NCBI GenBank assembly: GCA_000961805.1
Contig: LADV01000315.1
Span: 1 to 53,734 of the forward strand
Length of the DNA stretch: 53,734 bases
Source of the DNA: Peptococcaceae bacterium BRH_c23
Lineage (GTDB): Bacteria > Bacillota_B > Desulfitobacteriia > Desulfitobacteriales > Desulfitobacteriaceae
Reading direction: 5' to 3'
Shown here: positions 43,238-51,653 of the stretch, piece after piece
Layout of the letters: each line of letters opens with the position of its first letter
Numbering within the stretch: position 1 is the first letter of the stretch
Notes under the pieces: model-generated
What the model saw: only the letters and a program-made list of their open reading frames with translations
The model's database searches: none
What the model was told of the DNA's origin: nothing
Position numbers and translations under genes: made by a program

Positions 43238-43274
43238 AGGCACCTTGATTGAATTACCAGGGTGCCTCGTTTTT
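43238..43274 (+). terminator. Rho-independent terminator of gdhA
   Basis: AGGCACC (43238-43244) pairs with GGTGCCT (43261-43267), followed by CGTTTTT. Confidence 0.85.
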
Positions 43275-43361
43275 AACGTAAATGCTAATTTTGCTGACCC
43301 ACTTATAGAAGTGGGTGTCTTCTTTGAATTGATAAAGAATCCTAATCGTTCAATGCAATAA

Positions 43362-43640
43362 TTATTTGCTAAATTTACCGCTGAATCGACTAAAAAATGC
43401 CTTTATTCCTCCACTTTTCTCAGGTGGTACATTTACGTTCAAGGTATCAGATAAATTCCCTACCTGACCTTGTGAATTCAGTCCCTGAAAATTTCCTCCT
43501 TGAGGGAATTCAGGTAACTTGATTCCTCGTTTCTGCATAAAGCGTTCGAGTCCTCTCATAGGAAATGGGTTTTGTCCCAAGCTTTGCATAAGGTTTGGGA
43601 TATTTTGATTCTTAAATAGCTTAGGTCCTCCGATTGACAT
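43362..43640 (-). CDS. Small protein of unknown function, possibly sporulation-related
   Basis: A near-perfect AGGAGGTGGATGAAGT site precedes the ATG at 43640, strong support for a real gene. The 92-residue protein is rich in Gly, Asn, Gln, Pro and Phe (FPQGGNFQGLNSQGQVGNL) with a basic C-terminal helix (GGIKAFFSRFSGKFSK). I recognise no family. Low-complexity, Gly/Gln-rich proteins beside YjcZ-type mini-proteins are often spore-coat or spore-associated; that is inference from neighbours. Confidence 0.6.
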   Translation of the reverse strand: MSIGGPKLFKNQNIPNLMQSLGQNPFPMRGLERFMQKRGIKLPEFPQGGNFQGLNSQGQVGNLSDTLNVNVPPEKSGGIKAFFSRFSGKFSK

Positions 43641-43680
43641 ACTTCATCCACCTCCTTAAATACACAGGCTAAACAATAAT

Positions 43681-43704
43681 AGGCTTCCTAATAATAGGAA
43701 GCCT
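43681..43704 (-). terminator. Hairpin after the 45-residue mini-gene
   Basis: AGGCTTCCTA (43681-43690) pairs perfectly with TAGGAAGCCT (43695-43704), loop ATAA. The T content after it on the minus strand is modest. Confidence 0.65.
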
Positions 43705-43721
43705 CATCTTTCAGATGTTTT

Positions 43722-43859
43722 TTAGAAGATAACTCCCAAAGCAATCAAGATTAATATTGCGATTGCAATAATCCCTACACCTACGCCTACACCCGTACCA
43801 CAAGCAACGGGGGCAACGGGGGCTATACGGCAACCACACCCAGCACCATATCCGTACAT
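43722..43859 (-). CDS. YjcZ-family sporulation mini-protein, 45 residues
   Basis: AAAGGAGG stands 9 bp before the ATG at 43859. The product starts MYGYGAGCGCRIAPVAP, continues with a Gly-Val run, and ends in a hydrophobic helix (IIAIAILILIALGVIF). The Gly/Cys start plus a single terminal helix and -VIF end is the YjcZ/YjcZ-like pattern of spore-formers, where it is associated with sporulation. It is followed by the hairpin at 43681-43704 and preceded by a second gene of the same type, likely a duplication product. Confidence 0.75.
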   Translation of the reverse strand: MYGYGAGCGCRIAPVAPVACGTGVGVGVGIIAIAILILIALGVIF

Positions 43860-43910
43860 ATTGTTATACCTCCTTTTAAAATTTGGTTCTTGACATATGC
43901 TATAAAAGAT

Positions 43911-44021
43911 TTAGAATACAATTCCCATTGCGATAAGGAGCAAAATTATTACAACTACGGCCGCAATACCAGCGCCAATGCCACCATGAGCTCCGTCAAG
44001 TCCGGCTGCTCCGAATGCCAT
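43911..44021 (-). CDS. YjcZ-like mini-protein, 36 residues
   Basis: AAAGGGGG precedes the ATG at 44021. The 36-residue product (MAFGAAGLDGAHGGIGAG, then a hydrophobic helix ending IAMGIVF) has the same glycine-head, helix-tail plan as the gene at 43722 and the same -[VI]VF-stop end. It is probably co-transcribed with that gene across 51 bp. The role in sporulation is inferred from family resemblance. Confidence 0.68.
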   Translation of the reverse strand: MAFGAAGLDGAHGGIGAGIAAVVVIILLLIAMGIVF

Positions 44022-44114
44022 TTTGAATCCCCCTTTCATTCTTTGATACATTATACGTAGTCCAGTTGTTATTGTTCCATAATTGATCATAAATGGAATT
44101 ATTATACTATAAAT

Positions 44115-44150
44115 AAAAAGTCCGCATGCCCATGGGCAAACGGACTTTTT
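44115..44150 (-). terminator. Rho-independent terminator of glnB
   Basis: AAAAAGTCCG (44115-44124) pairs with CGGACTTTTT (44141-44150); the inner GCCCATGGGC is itself a palindrome. The flanking A and T runs let it act on either strand. Confidence 0.85.
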
Positions 44151-44220
44151 ATCTCGTATTTTTTTACGTTCATTGACAATCTTTGAGATTTATAAATATC
44201 AACCTGAAAAGGCATTTTCA

Positions 44221-44562
44221 TTATAACGATTTTTCTCCACTGTCTCCTGTTCTTATAGTGTACGCATTCTCCACAGCAGTTACAAAAATCTTTCCGTCCC
44301 CAATCTCGCCAGTTCGTGCTTCTTTAGAAATAGTTTTAATAACCTCTTCTACGAACTGATCTAATACAACGATTTCAATCTTCACCTTGGGAATTAGATG
44401 TACGGTATATTCTACACCCCGATAAATCTGAGTATTCCCTTTTTGTTTCCCGCACCCGATTACTTGAGTCACGGTCAAACCATTAACCCCCAGCTTCCCT
44501 AAGGCATCTTTCACATTGTCTAGCTTTCCAGGACGGATGATCGCCTCAATTTTCTTCATCAT
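44221..44562 (-). CDS. glnB: PII-family nitrogen regulatory protein
   Basis: The 113-residue protein starts MMKKIEAIIRPGKLDNVKDAL and has the T-loop KGNTQIYRGVEYTVHLIPKV, with the classic modifiable Tyr in RGVEY, then EIVVLDQFVEEVI and TGEIGDGKIFV (the B- and C-loop signatures). PII trimers bind ATP, ADP and 2-oxoglutarate and gate Amt channels. It lies 165 bp after amtB, the normal arrangement for a GlnK. That gap is rich in TGCAAGT-like repeats. Whether GlnB or GlnK is the better name cannot be decided here. Confidence 0.93.
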   Translation of the reverse strand: MMKKIEAIIRPGKLDNVKDALGKLGVNGLTVTQVIGCGKQKGNTQIYRGVEYTVHLIPKVKIEIVVLDQFVEEVIKTISKEARTGEIGDGKIFVTAVENAYTIRTGDSGEKSL

Positions 44563-44727
44563 AAATCACTCCTAAGCAATTTGAGTTGACTTGACTCAAT
44601 TTTCACGAAAAAACACGTTTGACGCGTCTTTACTGTCCAAGAACTCGCCTTATATTCTGGGTGCAAATCTAAGTCCAAGTCGAAACCACCACCGACTTGC
44701 ACCAAGGCTTGCACTACTTGCATTCGT

Positions 44728-45963
44728 TTAGACGAATTCAGAGTAAGCAGTTTCACCGTGTAACGATAAATCCAAACCTGTGGATTCCTCTTCCTCATTG
44801 ACGCGAAGCTTCATGACTAGACCAATCACTTTCAAAATGATAAACGTTGCTGCCACGGTAAAAGCAACCGTAATCCCAACACTCATAGCCTGGATTCCCA
44901 AGAGTGATGCATTCCCATAGAACAAACCATCTGCACCGGCAGGATTAATAGTTGTGGTAGCAAAGATCCCGGTAGCCAAGGCTCCCCATGTTCCACCGAT
45001 TCCATGGCATCCAAAGGCATCTAGGGCATCATCGTATCCGAACTTTGCTTTAATTACGCTGATTGCTAAATAACAAACCGTACCGCCAACCAAACCGATA
45101 AATATGGAGGAGAGCGGAGTTACAAATCCTGCCCCCGGGGTTATGGCTACTAATCCGGCCACTGCACCGCTGGCCGCGCCAAGAATGGTAGATTTCCCTC
45201 TATGGATACGTTCCACAACTGCCCAGGCAATAGCCGCAGCAGCCGCAGCTGTATTAGTATTTACAAAGGCCATAGCCGCTAAACCGTTCGCACCCAAGGC
45301 ACTGCCTGCATTAAAAGCAAACCAGCCAAACCATAGGAGTCCTGCTCCTAAAACGGTCATCGGAACGTGATGTGGCGCCATAGATTCTTTACCGAATCCT
45401 TTGCGTTTTCCGAGTATTAAGGCCGCTATCAAAGCAGAGTATCCTGAACTAATATGCACCACGTTTCCTCCGGCAAAGTCCAACGCTCCAAGTTCTCTTA
45501 GGAAACCACCGACACCCCAGACCCAATGGGCCAAAGGATCGTAAACAAAGGTCGCCCACAACAGCATGAAAGCAATAAAGGCTGGAAAACGCATCCGTTC
45601 TGCGATAGAGCCGCTTATTAATGCGGGAGTAATAATTGCAAACATCATTTGGAAGGCCATGAATGAAAGTGCAGGAATGGTGGCCGCGTAATCTGGGTTA
45701 GGCTCCATACCAACTCCATTTAACCCCAGCCAGTCTAAGCCGCCAATTAAACCGTGATAGTCTGTTCCAAAGGCCAAAGTATAGCCCACTAAAATCCACT
45801 GCAAAGACATGATACCCATAATGATCCAGCTATGCATCAGGGTACTGAGAACGTTCTTTTTACGTACCATACCACCATAAAAAAGTGCTAAACCGGGTGT
45901 CATAAGAAGCACCATTGCTGTCGAAATCATAATAAATGCTGTATCTCCGGTATCCATCATCAT
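44728..45963 (-). CDS. amtB: Ammonium transporter
   Basis: The 411-residue protein has eleven hydrophobic helices and Amt signatures: MLLMTPGLALFYGGMVRKKN, DFAGGNVVHISSGYSALIAA with the first pore His, HHVPMTVLGAGLLWFGWFAFN, and DALDAFGCHGIGGTWGALATG with the second pore His. It moves ammonium or ammonia across the membrane. GAGGAGG precedes the start. The leader holds a very stable hairpin (45984-46023). No N-terminal signal segment is present in this start. Its partner PII gene is read next. Confidence 0.95.
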   Translation of the reverse strand: MMMDTGDTAFIMISTAMVLLMTPGLALFYGGMVRKKNVLSTLMHSWIIMGIMSLQWILVGYTLAFGTDYHGLIGGLDWLGLNGVGMEPNPDYAATIPALSFMAFQMMFAIITPALISGSIAERMRFPAFIAFMLLWATFVYDPLAHWVWGVGGFLRELGALDFAGGNVVHISSGYSALIAALILGKRKGFGKESMAPHHVPMTVLGAGLLWFGWFAFNAGSALGANGLAAMAFVNTNTAAAAAAIAWAVVERIHRGKSTILGAASGAVAGLVAITPGAGFVTPLSSIFIGLVGGTVCYLAISVIKAKFGYDDALDAFGCHGIGGTWGALATGIFATTTINPAGADGLFYGNASLLGIQAMSVGITVAFTVAATFIILKVIGLVMKLRVNEEEESTGLDLSLHGETAYSEFV

Positions 45964-45983
45964 TCCTCCTCTTTAAAATAAAT

Positions 45984-46023
45984 GGCGCTTTGAGTTACTC
46001 CTTAGGAGTATCCTCAAAGCGCC
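45984..46023 (-). promoter_or_regulatory. Stable leader hairpin of amtB
   Basis: GGCGCTTTGAG (45984-45994) and CTCAAAGCGCC (46013-46023) form an 11-bp perfect stem. Inside, TACTCC/GGAGTA gives a second stem with loop TTA. It stands 14 bp before the GAGGAGG ribosome site. On the minus strand ATTTATTTT follows, a weak terminator tail, so an attenuator is possible. Confidence 0.55.
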
Positions 46024-46086
46024 TTTGCTTTGCCTTCAATATTTACTTACCCATGGGTATTCGGTTGTGCACACCTTATGTTTGAT

Positions 46087-46116
46087 ATTCTAGCATGAAG
46101 AAGGAACGTTTTACAA
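46087..46116 (-). promoter_or_regulatory. Probable amtB promoter
   Basis: On the minus strand TTGTAA (46116-46111) and TAGAAT (46092-46087) are 18 bp apart. The transcript would include the leader hairpin. No sigma-54 type GG-N10-GC site was seen nearby. Confidence 0.45.
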
Positions 46117-46270
46117 TACTATTCTTTCATGAATCCTGTATACTCGGTCAGAGGTCGGATGTCAGAAGCCGGAAAATAAACCGAAGTTAAAAGTCTGAAC
46201 AGAAAGTCGCTATCGGAGAATCTCAAACCAAACGTGCATCGAGATACGATATTCGACTCAGCTTTCATTG

Positions 46271-47557
46271 TCATTGGATCATGTACATTAAATCACTCAA
46301 GATAGGATCATAGATGAACTTCAAGAATAAAAATAAGATGAGCCCCACGACTCCACCGATCATTGAGCCATTAATCCTAATCCATTGCAGATCGTTACCT
46401 GCCTTGTCTTCTATAAATTGATTAAGATCCTGATCAGTGTAGGTTGCTAAGGTCTCTCTGACAATATTTCCGATCAAGTCATGTTCATTCTTAATCACTC
46501 TACATAAAGTGTCCGCAATGAAGGCGTTGATCGTTTTCTGAAGCGCCACGTTTTCCTGGACGTTTACCCAATGCTGATTAATAAATGGGTGCAGTGCACG
46601 ATGCAGCGCGCTCGGCTCGGATGCTTCGAATATCGCCTTTATGACTGATTCTAAGAATCTCTCCAACAAAGCCCCTGCCAAGACGTCCTCTTTCCACTGC
46701 TCAATTTGTGTCTTAAACTCAATATCTCGCTCTAATTCGGCTATTTTATCTACGAAGGTATCCTTTAAGCTGATACGCAGTGGATGCTTAGGGTCTTTCA
46801 AATTGCGTAAGGTTAATAGCAATTCTATTTGTAATGCTTCGGCCGCTTCCTCAAGATTCAAACCATCTGACATTTCAATAAAGCCCAACATTGTTCGAAA
46901 TATCGCTCCACCGTTCACTACTTTTTCTTCTTTAATTCCCTCAAGGTAACGGATAATAACTTGCCGGGTTTCCCCTTCTGAAGCTTTATCCCATAATCCT
47001 TCCGTTAAGCGATCAATCCCTCGATCGACATAACCTTGATCTAACGCCCACTCGTTTATATCTTGAATCTTCGAAGCTAAGTTCCAGGTCTTCGCATACT
47101 CACGAAGAAACTCAGCTAGTTTATGGGCAAGATGCTTTGTATTCTGTTTTTCCACATAGCTCCGGATATAAAACGTTAACTTTTCTGTAAGATAATTGGA
47201 CCCGCCTTCCTTTTCGACGTACTTAAGAAGTGTTTCGATAAAGGGAATTCCTTCAATTTTCTTACGGATCATCTCCATACTTAAAAGTTCTTTTTGCACC
47301 ATGGAGGCGACCGCTTCAATTACCTTTTCTCTATTTCTCGAGATCAGAGCCGTGTGGTAACCCCAACCAAGCGGTTTTCTGAAAATCGCTGTGACCGCAA
47401 ACCAATCGGCAATCCCACCTACTAAAGCCGCTTCCGAAACGAAAAAGATCAGACTAACTCCGAAACTATTGGGGTAATAGTATTCTAAGACCGCGGCTCC
47501 TACAAAAAACAAAAAAACTGCCGCTAAGGTGATATTTGCTTTTTTATGATAATTCAT
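46271..47557 (-). CDS. DUF445 family membrane protein
   Basis: The 428-residue protein has two hydrophobic helices at the start, with GGIADWFAVTAIFRKPLGW (about 47-65), the hallmark of DUF445 (YheB-like) proteins. A long helical middle follows, then RINGSMIGGVVGLILFLFLKF at the end. The conserved ends insert in the membrane and the middle is cytoplasmic. Function is unknown across the family. The start overlaps the upstream DUF445 gene's stop by 4 bp, so they form a paralogous pair, perhaps a heteromer. Confidence 0.85.
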   Translation of the reverse strand: MNYHKKANITLAAVFLFFVGAAVLEYYYPNSFGVSLIFFVSEAALVGGIADWFAVTAIFRKPLGWGYHTALISRNREKVIEAVASMVQKELLSMEMIRKKIEGIPFIETLLKYVEKEGGSNYLTEKLTFYIRSYVEKQNTKHLAHKLAEFLREYAKTWNLASKIQDINEWALDQGYVDRGIDRLTEGLWDKASEGETRQVIIRYLEGIKEEKVVNGGAIFRTMLGFIEMSDGLNLEEAAEALQIELLLTLRNLKDPKHPLRISLKDTFVDKIAELERDIEFKTQIEQWKEDVLAGALLERFLESVIKAIFEASEPSALHRALHPFINQHWVNVQENVALQKTINAFIADTLCRVIKNEHDLIGNIVRETLATYTDQDLNQFIEDKAGNDLQWIRINGSMIGGVVGLILFLFLKFIYDPILSDLMYMIQ

Positions 47558-48768
47558 GAGCGAAACACCATCCCAAGCACATAAATTAACATTCCAACCA
47601 AACCGCCGACTACCGACCCATTGATTCGAATCATTTGCAAATCATTACCGGCTTTTTCCTCAATCAGCTTGACGAGTTTGTCATCCGTCAAAGGGTCTAG
47701 ACCTTCACGAACAAGGCGCCCGATCGCATGATGGTGAAATCCTATCTGGATCTCGATAATTTGTTTAACCCGTTCATCTACTTTGATCCTAAGTTCTTTA
47801 TTCTGCTCAAATTTCCCTAAATAACAATCCCAATTGTCCCCTAACTCATTTAGAAAACGCCTAAGTATGGAGTGGGTCAAGGATGAATTGGGAGTGCTTG
47901 TCCCTGTCTTATTTAATACTTTATAAATTATGCGGTTTATATCGTTTTGTAACGATGGCTTTGTCTTAAGTTCTAACACAAAGCTCTGTAAGAAAGCCTT
48001 CAGCCAAGACTCAACATTGCCATCCTGTAATAATAGTTTAACTTTATCCTGAAGACCTTGCGCCAAAACATAGGGTGAGGGGAGGAACTTTCCAACCATT
48101 TTTCGTGCAGGATTATCTTCACCATACCTTGCTAAAGCTGCTTCAATCATAGTTATTAGAGCAACCTTTATCACAGGTTGATCCAAATACTGATCGATCG
48201 TCTGGCAAATGATCTTTAATACCTGATCGACATCGCTATGTTCCAGAGAAAATTCGAGGACTTCCGCTAGAGTCTGGGCAAGTTTCAAACTACTTAGGTT
48301 TTCTTGGAGCAAGCCTTGAAATTTAGGATTACTTGCTTCTGTCTCAGGTTGGTTGGTTAAGTCCTTCTCAAGATTAGCGAGAAGATGATAGATGGTCTTT
48401 CGAACGTCTGGCTCTGCGATGATTCGAATCAACACCTCTGAAAAATCCCAGACGGATAGTTTACGCCGGAGTACGTCTTTTGAAAGTAATTCATGCTGTA
48501 CCATATCTGCCAAGGCTGTAAAAATCCGTTCTCGGTTCTGGGGAATAATCTCCGTACGCACTACTTTACCTGGTCGAATTCCTAGCGGACGTCGAAAAAG
48601 GGCCGTCACTGCAAACCAGTCAGCTAGCCCTCCGATCATCCCAGCACTACATCCACTTGAGATGAGCCCTCCGATGAAACTGCCATGGAACGGATAACTT
48701 ACCAAAAACCCTAGAGTTATTCCTCCCAGTGTGAGATTGGCACTCTGGGTGTTATTTCTTTTCGTCAT
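47554..48768 (-). CDS. DUF445 family membrane protein (paralogue)
   Basis: The 404-residue protein has the same plan as its neighbour: GGLADWFAVTALFRRPLGIRPG (about 46-67), a helical body, and AGNDLQMIRINGSVVGGLVGM near the C-terminus, where both proteins share EKAGNDLQ-IRINGS. The pair evidently arose by duplication. It is the first gene of the two-gene unit; a TGCAAGT repeat lies 30 bp upstream. Function unknown. Confidence 0.85.
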   Translation of the reverse strand: MTKRNNTQSANLTLGGITLGFLVSYPFHGSFIGGLISSGCSAGMIGGLADWFAVTALFRRPLGIRPGKVVRTEIIPQNRERIFTALADMVQHELLSKDVLRRKLSVWDFSEVLIRIIAEPDVRKTIYHLLANLEKDLTNQPETEASNPKFQGLLQENLSSLKLAQTLAEVLEFSLEHSDVDQVLKIICQTIDQYLDQPVIKVALITMIEAALARYGEDNPARKMVGKFLPSPYVLAQGLQDKVKLLLQDGNVESWLKAFLQSFVLELKTKPSLQNDINRIIYKVLNKTGTSTPNSSLTHSILRRFLNELGDNWDCYLGKFEQNKELRIKVDERVKQIIEIQIGFHHHAIGRLVREGLDPLTDDKLVKLIEEKAGNDLQMIRINGSVVGGLVGMLIYVLGMVFRS

Positions 48769-48797
48769 TATTCTTCACCTGCGCTAAAAGTTATTGA

Positions 48798-48826
48798 ATG
48801 CAAGTTGTGCAAGTTGGGGACGGTTC
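48798..48826. repeat. Dispersed TGCAAGT/GGGGACGG repeat, third copy
   Basis: ATGCAAGTTGTGCAAGTTGG followed by GGACGGTTC matches the copies at 10899 and 27773. This copy lacks the closing ACTTGCA arm. Confidence 0.6.
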
Positions 48827-48932
48827 CCTGCCTTATCGCTTACTTAACCTACTTCCTCCTTATTTTAGTCTATTTTTCATTCTTGTACCAGTGTCTTAGT
48901 GGTTAAGCTTATCTTACTTCCTGCTGCCAGTA

Positions 48933-49073
48933 CTATAAAAACAGCATCAATGCCGCACCTGCAATATACGGTAAACTCATGCCGATTACGAATAAGGCTC
49001 CTCCGGTCACTGGTCCTATGATCCTGCCAAGGCTTGCAAACGTAAACCCCATTTCTTTGGGACCAAACCCTAC
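48933..49073 (-). pseudogene. C-terminal remnant of an MFS drug-efflux transporter
   Basis: On the minus strand, directly after the marR stop, the frame reads RLKVGFGPKEMGF, TFASLGRIIGPVTGGALFVI and GMSLPYIAGAALMLFL, then stop. SLGRIIGP-x3-G is the typical near-final helix of MFS multidrug transporters. Only the last 47 or so residues remain. An in-frame TGA and the marR stop lie just upstream. A marR-MFS operon whose transporter was lost by internal deletion explains this well. Confidence 0.7.
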
Positions 49074-49093
49074 TTTTAGCCGCTGTCAGCCTT

Positions 49094-49549
49094 TTACTTC
49101 TTATCTGAGCTAGCTAAATCGTCCAGCACAAGGTTTAACTGTTCCAGAACCTTATTCAGTTCCGCAACTTGAGGGATTTCCAGCTTCTTAAATATGCGGG
49201 CAAGCTTAGTCTTTCTTTCCTCTTCAAAGGCCTTTAAGGGTTCAATACCTTGAGGGGAAAGTTGAATTATTACCACTCGGCGATCTTCTTCGCTTCGCGT
49301 TCGCGTGATAAGACCTAACTTATATAGACGATCTACAAAGCCGGTTACTGCCCCCAAAGTAATCCCGAATTGTTGGGCAATATCAGACGGAGTACAAGTA
49401 ACGCAACGTTCTAGATACTTTAAGAACATCATCTGATGCATAGATAAGTCACTGGTTTCAGGCATCAAATAATATTGATACTTTTTCCAAACTGCCCTAA
49501 ACAATTGGTCTGTTTCTTCCATAAGGGCAGCTTCTTTTTCCTTGGTCAT
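49094..49549 (-). CDS. MarR-family transcriptional regulator
   Basis: The 151-residue winged-helix protein shows the MarR pattern: MHQMMFLKYLERCVTCTPSDIAQQFGITLGAVTGFVDRL (recognition helix in the GAVTGFVDRL part), then the wing LGLITRTRSEEDRRVVIIQLSPQG. The CVTC pair before the first helix of the DNA-binding domain could sense thiol or redox stress; this is inference. A consensus promoter lies at 49605-49634. Its natural target, an efflux pump gene right after it, survives only as a remnant. Confidence 0.88.
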   Translation of the reverse strand: MTKEKEAALMEETDQLFRAVWKKYQYYLMPETSDLSMHQMMFLKYLERCVTCTPSDIAQQFGITLGAVTGFVDRLYKLGLITRTRSEEDRRVVIIQLSPQGIEPLKAFEEERKTKLARIFKKLEIPQVAELNKVLEQLNLVLDDLASSDKK

Positions 49550-49604
49550 GGGTATGTCACTCCTTTACATTGGGAGAATTGTGTTAGTCTCTATTAATCG
49601 CCTT

Positions 49605-49634
49605 ATTATAATTTCCGTAAATAGTTTATGTCAA
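49605..49634 (-). promoter_or_regulatory. Consensus promoter of marR
   Basis: On the minus strand a perfect TTGACA (49634-49629) and a perfect TATAAT (49610-49605) are 18 bp apart. Such a strong promoter usually implies repression, here probably by MarR itself, but I see no clear long palindrome. Confidence 0.75.
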
Positions 49635-49687
49635 TTAGTATCTATCTATCCTCTTCTTTGATTCACTTAGTCCTTACAAATATGCGC

Positions 49688-49728
49688 AAAAAGACTCAGG
49701 CTCGTATAAACATATGCCTGAGTCTTTT
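49688..49728 (-). terminator. Terminator of the acyl-CoA dehydrogenase gene
   Basis: AAAAGACTCAGGC and GCCTGAGTCTTTT (13 bp, perfect) surround a 15-nt loop, with A and T runs on the outside. Confidence 0.85.
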
Positions 49729-49766
49729 GCCTTCATGATTAGTGATTCCGTATGCTTCATTGGCGG

Positions 49767-51005
49767 TTATTCGTAGATTTTCTCCTCCGTCAAATGTGCG
49801 TTTAGGGCATCCTCTTCAATTGATCGGTGGTTGGCCATCTGGGTTTTTAACTCCTTATAATATTCATGCTGAATGATCAGATCCATGACTTCGTTCGTAC
49901 CCGTCCAAATCATGATCAAACGTGTATCTCGCAAGAGCCTTTCTACAGGATAGACATTAGTATAGCCGATCCCCCCCATGATCTGCATGGCATCGTTGAC
50001 CACAGCCCAAGCCGAATTAGTAGCAAATTTCTTAGCTTCAGAGACTAAACGTCTGCCCTGAGCTGCTGGTATGCCTGAGTCAATGGCTCGAGCGGCCGCA
50101 TAAACCAAGGCTCTTGCGGCATCTAAGCGAGTGATGGAGTCAGCAACCTTAAAACTAACTCCTTGAAAATCCTTGATGGTATGATTAAAAGCCTTACGTT
50201 TGGTACTGTATACTGCCGCTACTTCCAAGGCTGCCCGAGCCATACCTAAGGCTCCAGCTGCACTAGTCAGTCTTTCCGGGATCATCATCTGATAGAAAAT
50301 TTCTGTTGCTCCATTTTCTTGGCCTAAGAGATTTTTGCTCGGAATTCGCACATCCTTGAAAACAACTCTTCCTGCGCCACCACCGCGGGTGCCCATCAGT
50401 CCGTAAACATGCCCGACCTCAACGCCTGGACCCCTATCAACGATAAAGGCACTCATGCTTTCATGAGATTTGCCTTCCGGATTAGTCTTGGCATACACCA
50501 TGAAATAATCAGCACCCTCAGCACCGACCACAAAACGCTTTTGACCGTTCAGGATATAATCCTCTCCATCTCGTACCGCTACTGTGGTTGCGCCAAAGAA
50601 ATCTGAACCGCCCCGGGGTTCGGTCAATGCTTCAGCTGTGAAGAGTTTCCCTTCTAAGGTGAGTTTTAGATAACGCTGTTTTAAGTCTTCCGAACCAAAA
50701 CGAGCGAGCGCTTCCCCAACAATGGAAGGTAGCGAGTAAAGGCAGGCCAGACTAGTACCTAAGACCCCGATCTCCTCCAAGACCCCTATTTCGTCAACCC
50801 AGTTTAGCCCTCGCCCACCATACTGTGGGTCAAAACGCAAACCTAAAAGGTTTGCATCCCCAAGATCTTTAATGTATTCGCCAGGATAAACTACTTTCTC
50901 GGCATCCATATCTAGGATTAATTGCTTGGGTACTTTGTCTTTTACGAAGGCGATCGCTTCTTTCTGAAGTTCCTTTTGGGCATCTGTCAAAAGAAAATCG
51001 AACAT
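49767..51005 (-). CDS. Acyl-CoA dehydrogenase
   Basis: The 412-residue flavoenzyme has the family signatures: [23 protein letters not shown] (FAD-binding region, about 116-138), [22 protein letters not shown], and [22 protein letters not shown] (about 346-367, the second signature). It would form a trans-2 double bond in an acyl-CoA, passing electrons to ETF. The conserved Glu base near residue 367-375 fits ([13 protein letters not shown]). It is read 45 bp after a MerR regulator gene whose promoter holds a LiuR-like palindrome, so the substrate may be a branched-chain or fatty acyl-CoA. No ETF genes are nearby. Confidence 0.92.
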   Translation of the reverse strand: MFDFLLTDAQKELQKEAIAFVKDKVPKQLILDMDAEKVVYPGEYIKDLGDANLLGLRFDPQYGGRGLNWVDEIGVLEEIGVLGTSLACLYSLPSIVGEALARFGSEDLKQRYLKLTLEGKLFTAEALTEPRGGSDFFGATTVAVRDGEDYILNGQKRFVVGAEGADYFMVYAKTNPEGKSHESMSAFIVDRGPGVEVGHVYGLMGTRGGGAGRVVFKDVRIPSKNLLGQENGATEIFYQMMIPERLTSAAGALGMARAALEVAAVYSTKRKAFNHTIKDFQGVSFKVADSITRLDAARALVYAAARAIDSGIPAAQGRRLVSEAKKFATNSAWAVVNDAMQIMGGIGYTNVYPVERLLRDTRLIMIWTGTNEVMDLIIQHEYYKELKTQMANHRSIEEDALNAHLTEEKIYE

Positions 51006-51050
51006 CTTCCTCTCCTCCTCGTTTATGGTAATTCTTTATCCAATGGTTGT

Positions 51051-51485
51051 CTAACTATCGTTGCTAGGGTCACCTTCTTTAGATTGATGTTCCTCATTGC
51101 GTTTCCGCAATAACTCCGTAAACTGCTGATGATAGTCCAGTAACTCCTCTTTCAAAAGGATGAGTTCTTGGATCTTTTCTTCCAGCTCCCTTAGACGTTT
51201 TTCCCCGTAGGCTACTGTTCGTTCCAGTTGGAGACCTTCTGTGCGATCAATATCGTAGAGATCAAGCATTTCTTTAATTTCGGCCAGAGAAAACCCCAAT
51301 CTTTTACCCCGCAGAATTAACGTCAAGCGAGCTCTCTCACGTGGACCATATAATCTCTGGCTCATTTTCTCGTGGTGTAATGGGGTTAGCAAGCCCATTT
51401 CCTCATAATAACGAATCGTCCTCGTTGTAATGAGCAATTCTTGAGCTAAATTCGAAATACTTACGAGGGGCTGTTCCGCAACCAA
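51051..51485 (-). CDS. MerR-family regulator of acyl-CoA metabolism (LiuR-like)
   Basis: I place the start at the TTG of 51485, which follows AAAGGAAG by 7 bp. The frame is open to 51557, but that extension contains the promoter and operator. The 144-residue protein has the MerR DNA-binding domain (VSISNLAQELLITTRTIRYYEEMGLLTP, then RLYGPRERARLTLILRGKRLGFSL) and a C-terminal coiled coil (ERTVAYGEKRLRELEEKIQELI). No metal-binding cysteines are present, unlike metal sensors. It is read with the acyl-CoA dehydrogenase gene, the arrangement of LiuR-type regulators of branched-chain amino acid or fatty acid breakdown. Confidence 0.83.
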   Translation of the reverse strand: MVAEQPLVSISNLAQELLITTRTIRYYEEMGLLTPLHHEKMSQRLYGPRERARLTLILRGKRLGFSLAEIKEMLDLYDIDRTEGLQLERTVAYGEKRLRELEEKIQELILLKEELLDYHQQFTELLRKRNEEHQSKEGDPSNDS

Positions 51486-51526
51486 AAATGCACTTCCTTT
51501 CTGAATACGATTATTTTCTATTATAA

Positions 51527-51557
51527 ATATTCTGACACCAGTTAACGTAAACGTCAA
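51527..51557 (-). promoter_or_regulatory. MerR-type promoter with a LiuR-like operator
   Basis: TTAACGTAAACGTCAA (51542-51557) is a near-perfect inverted repeat (TTGACGTTTACGTTAA on the other strand), close to the known LiuR-type site built on ACGTnnACGT. On the minus strand it contains TTGACG as -35; GAATAT (51532-51527) lies 19 bp away, the long spacer usual for MerR-controlled promoters. Confidence 0.68.
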
Positions 51558-51653
51558 GTAATATTTCTTGGTCGAATAGATTTTTTATACTTAAATTTTA
51601 AAACAATGGGAACAATGAACATTATGCTCATAAGAAAGGAGGATTTCTACGTT

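Noticed and set aside
44559..44798. 79-residue minus-strand ORF between amtB and glnB
   Set aside because: It covers the end of amtB and TGCAAGT repeats; the repetitive VQALVQVGGGFDLDLDLH is repeat-derived and no ribosome site is seen.
51486..51557. N-terminal extension of the MerR regulator
   Set aside because: It contains the promoter and the LiuR-like palindrome.
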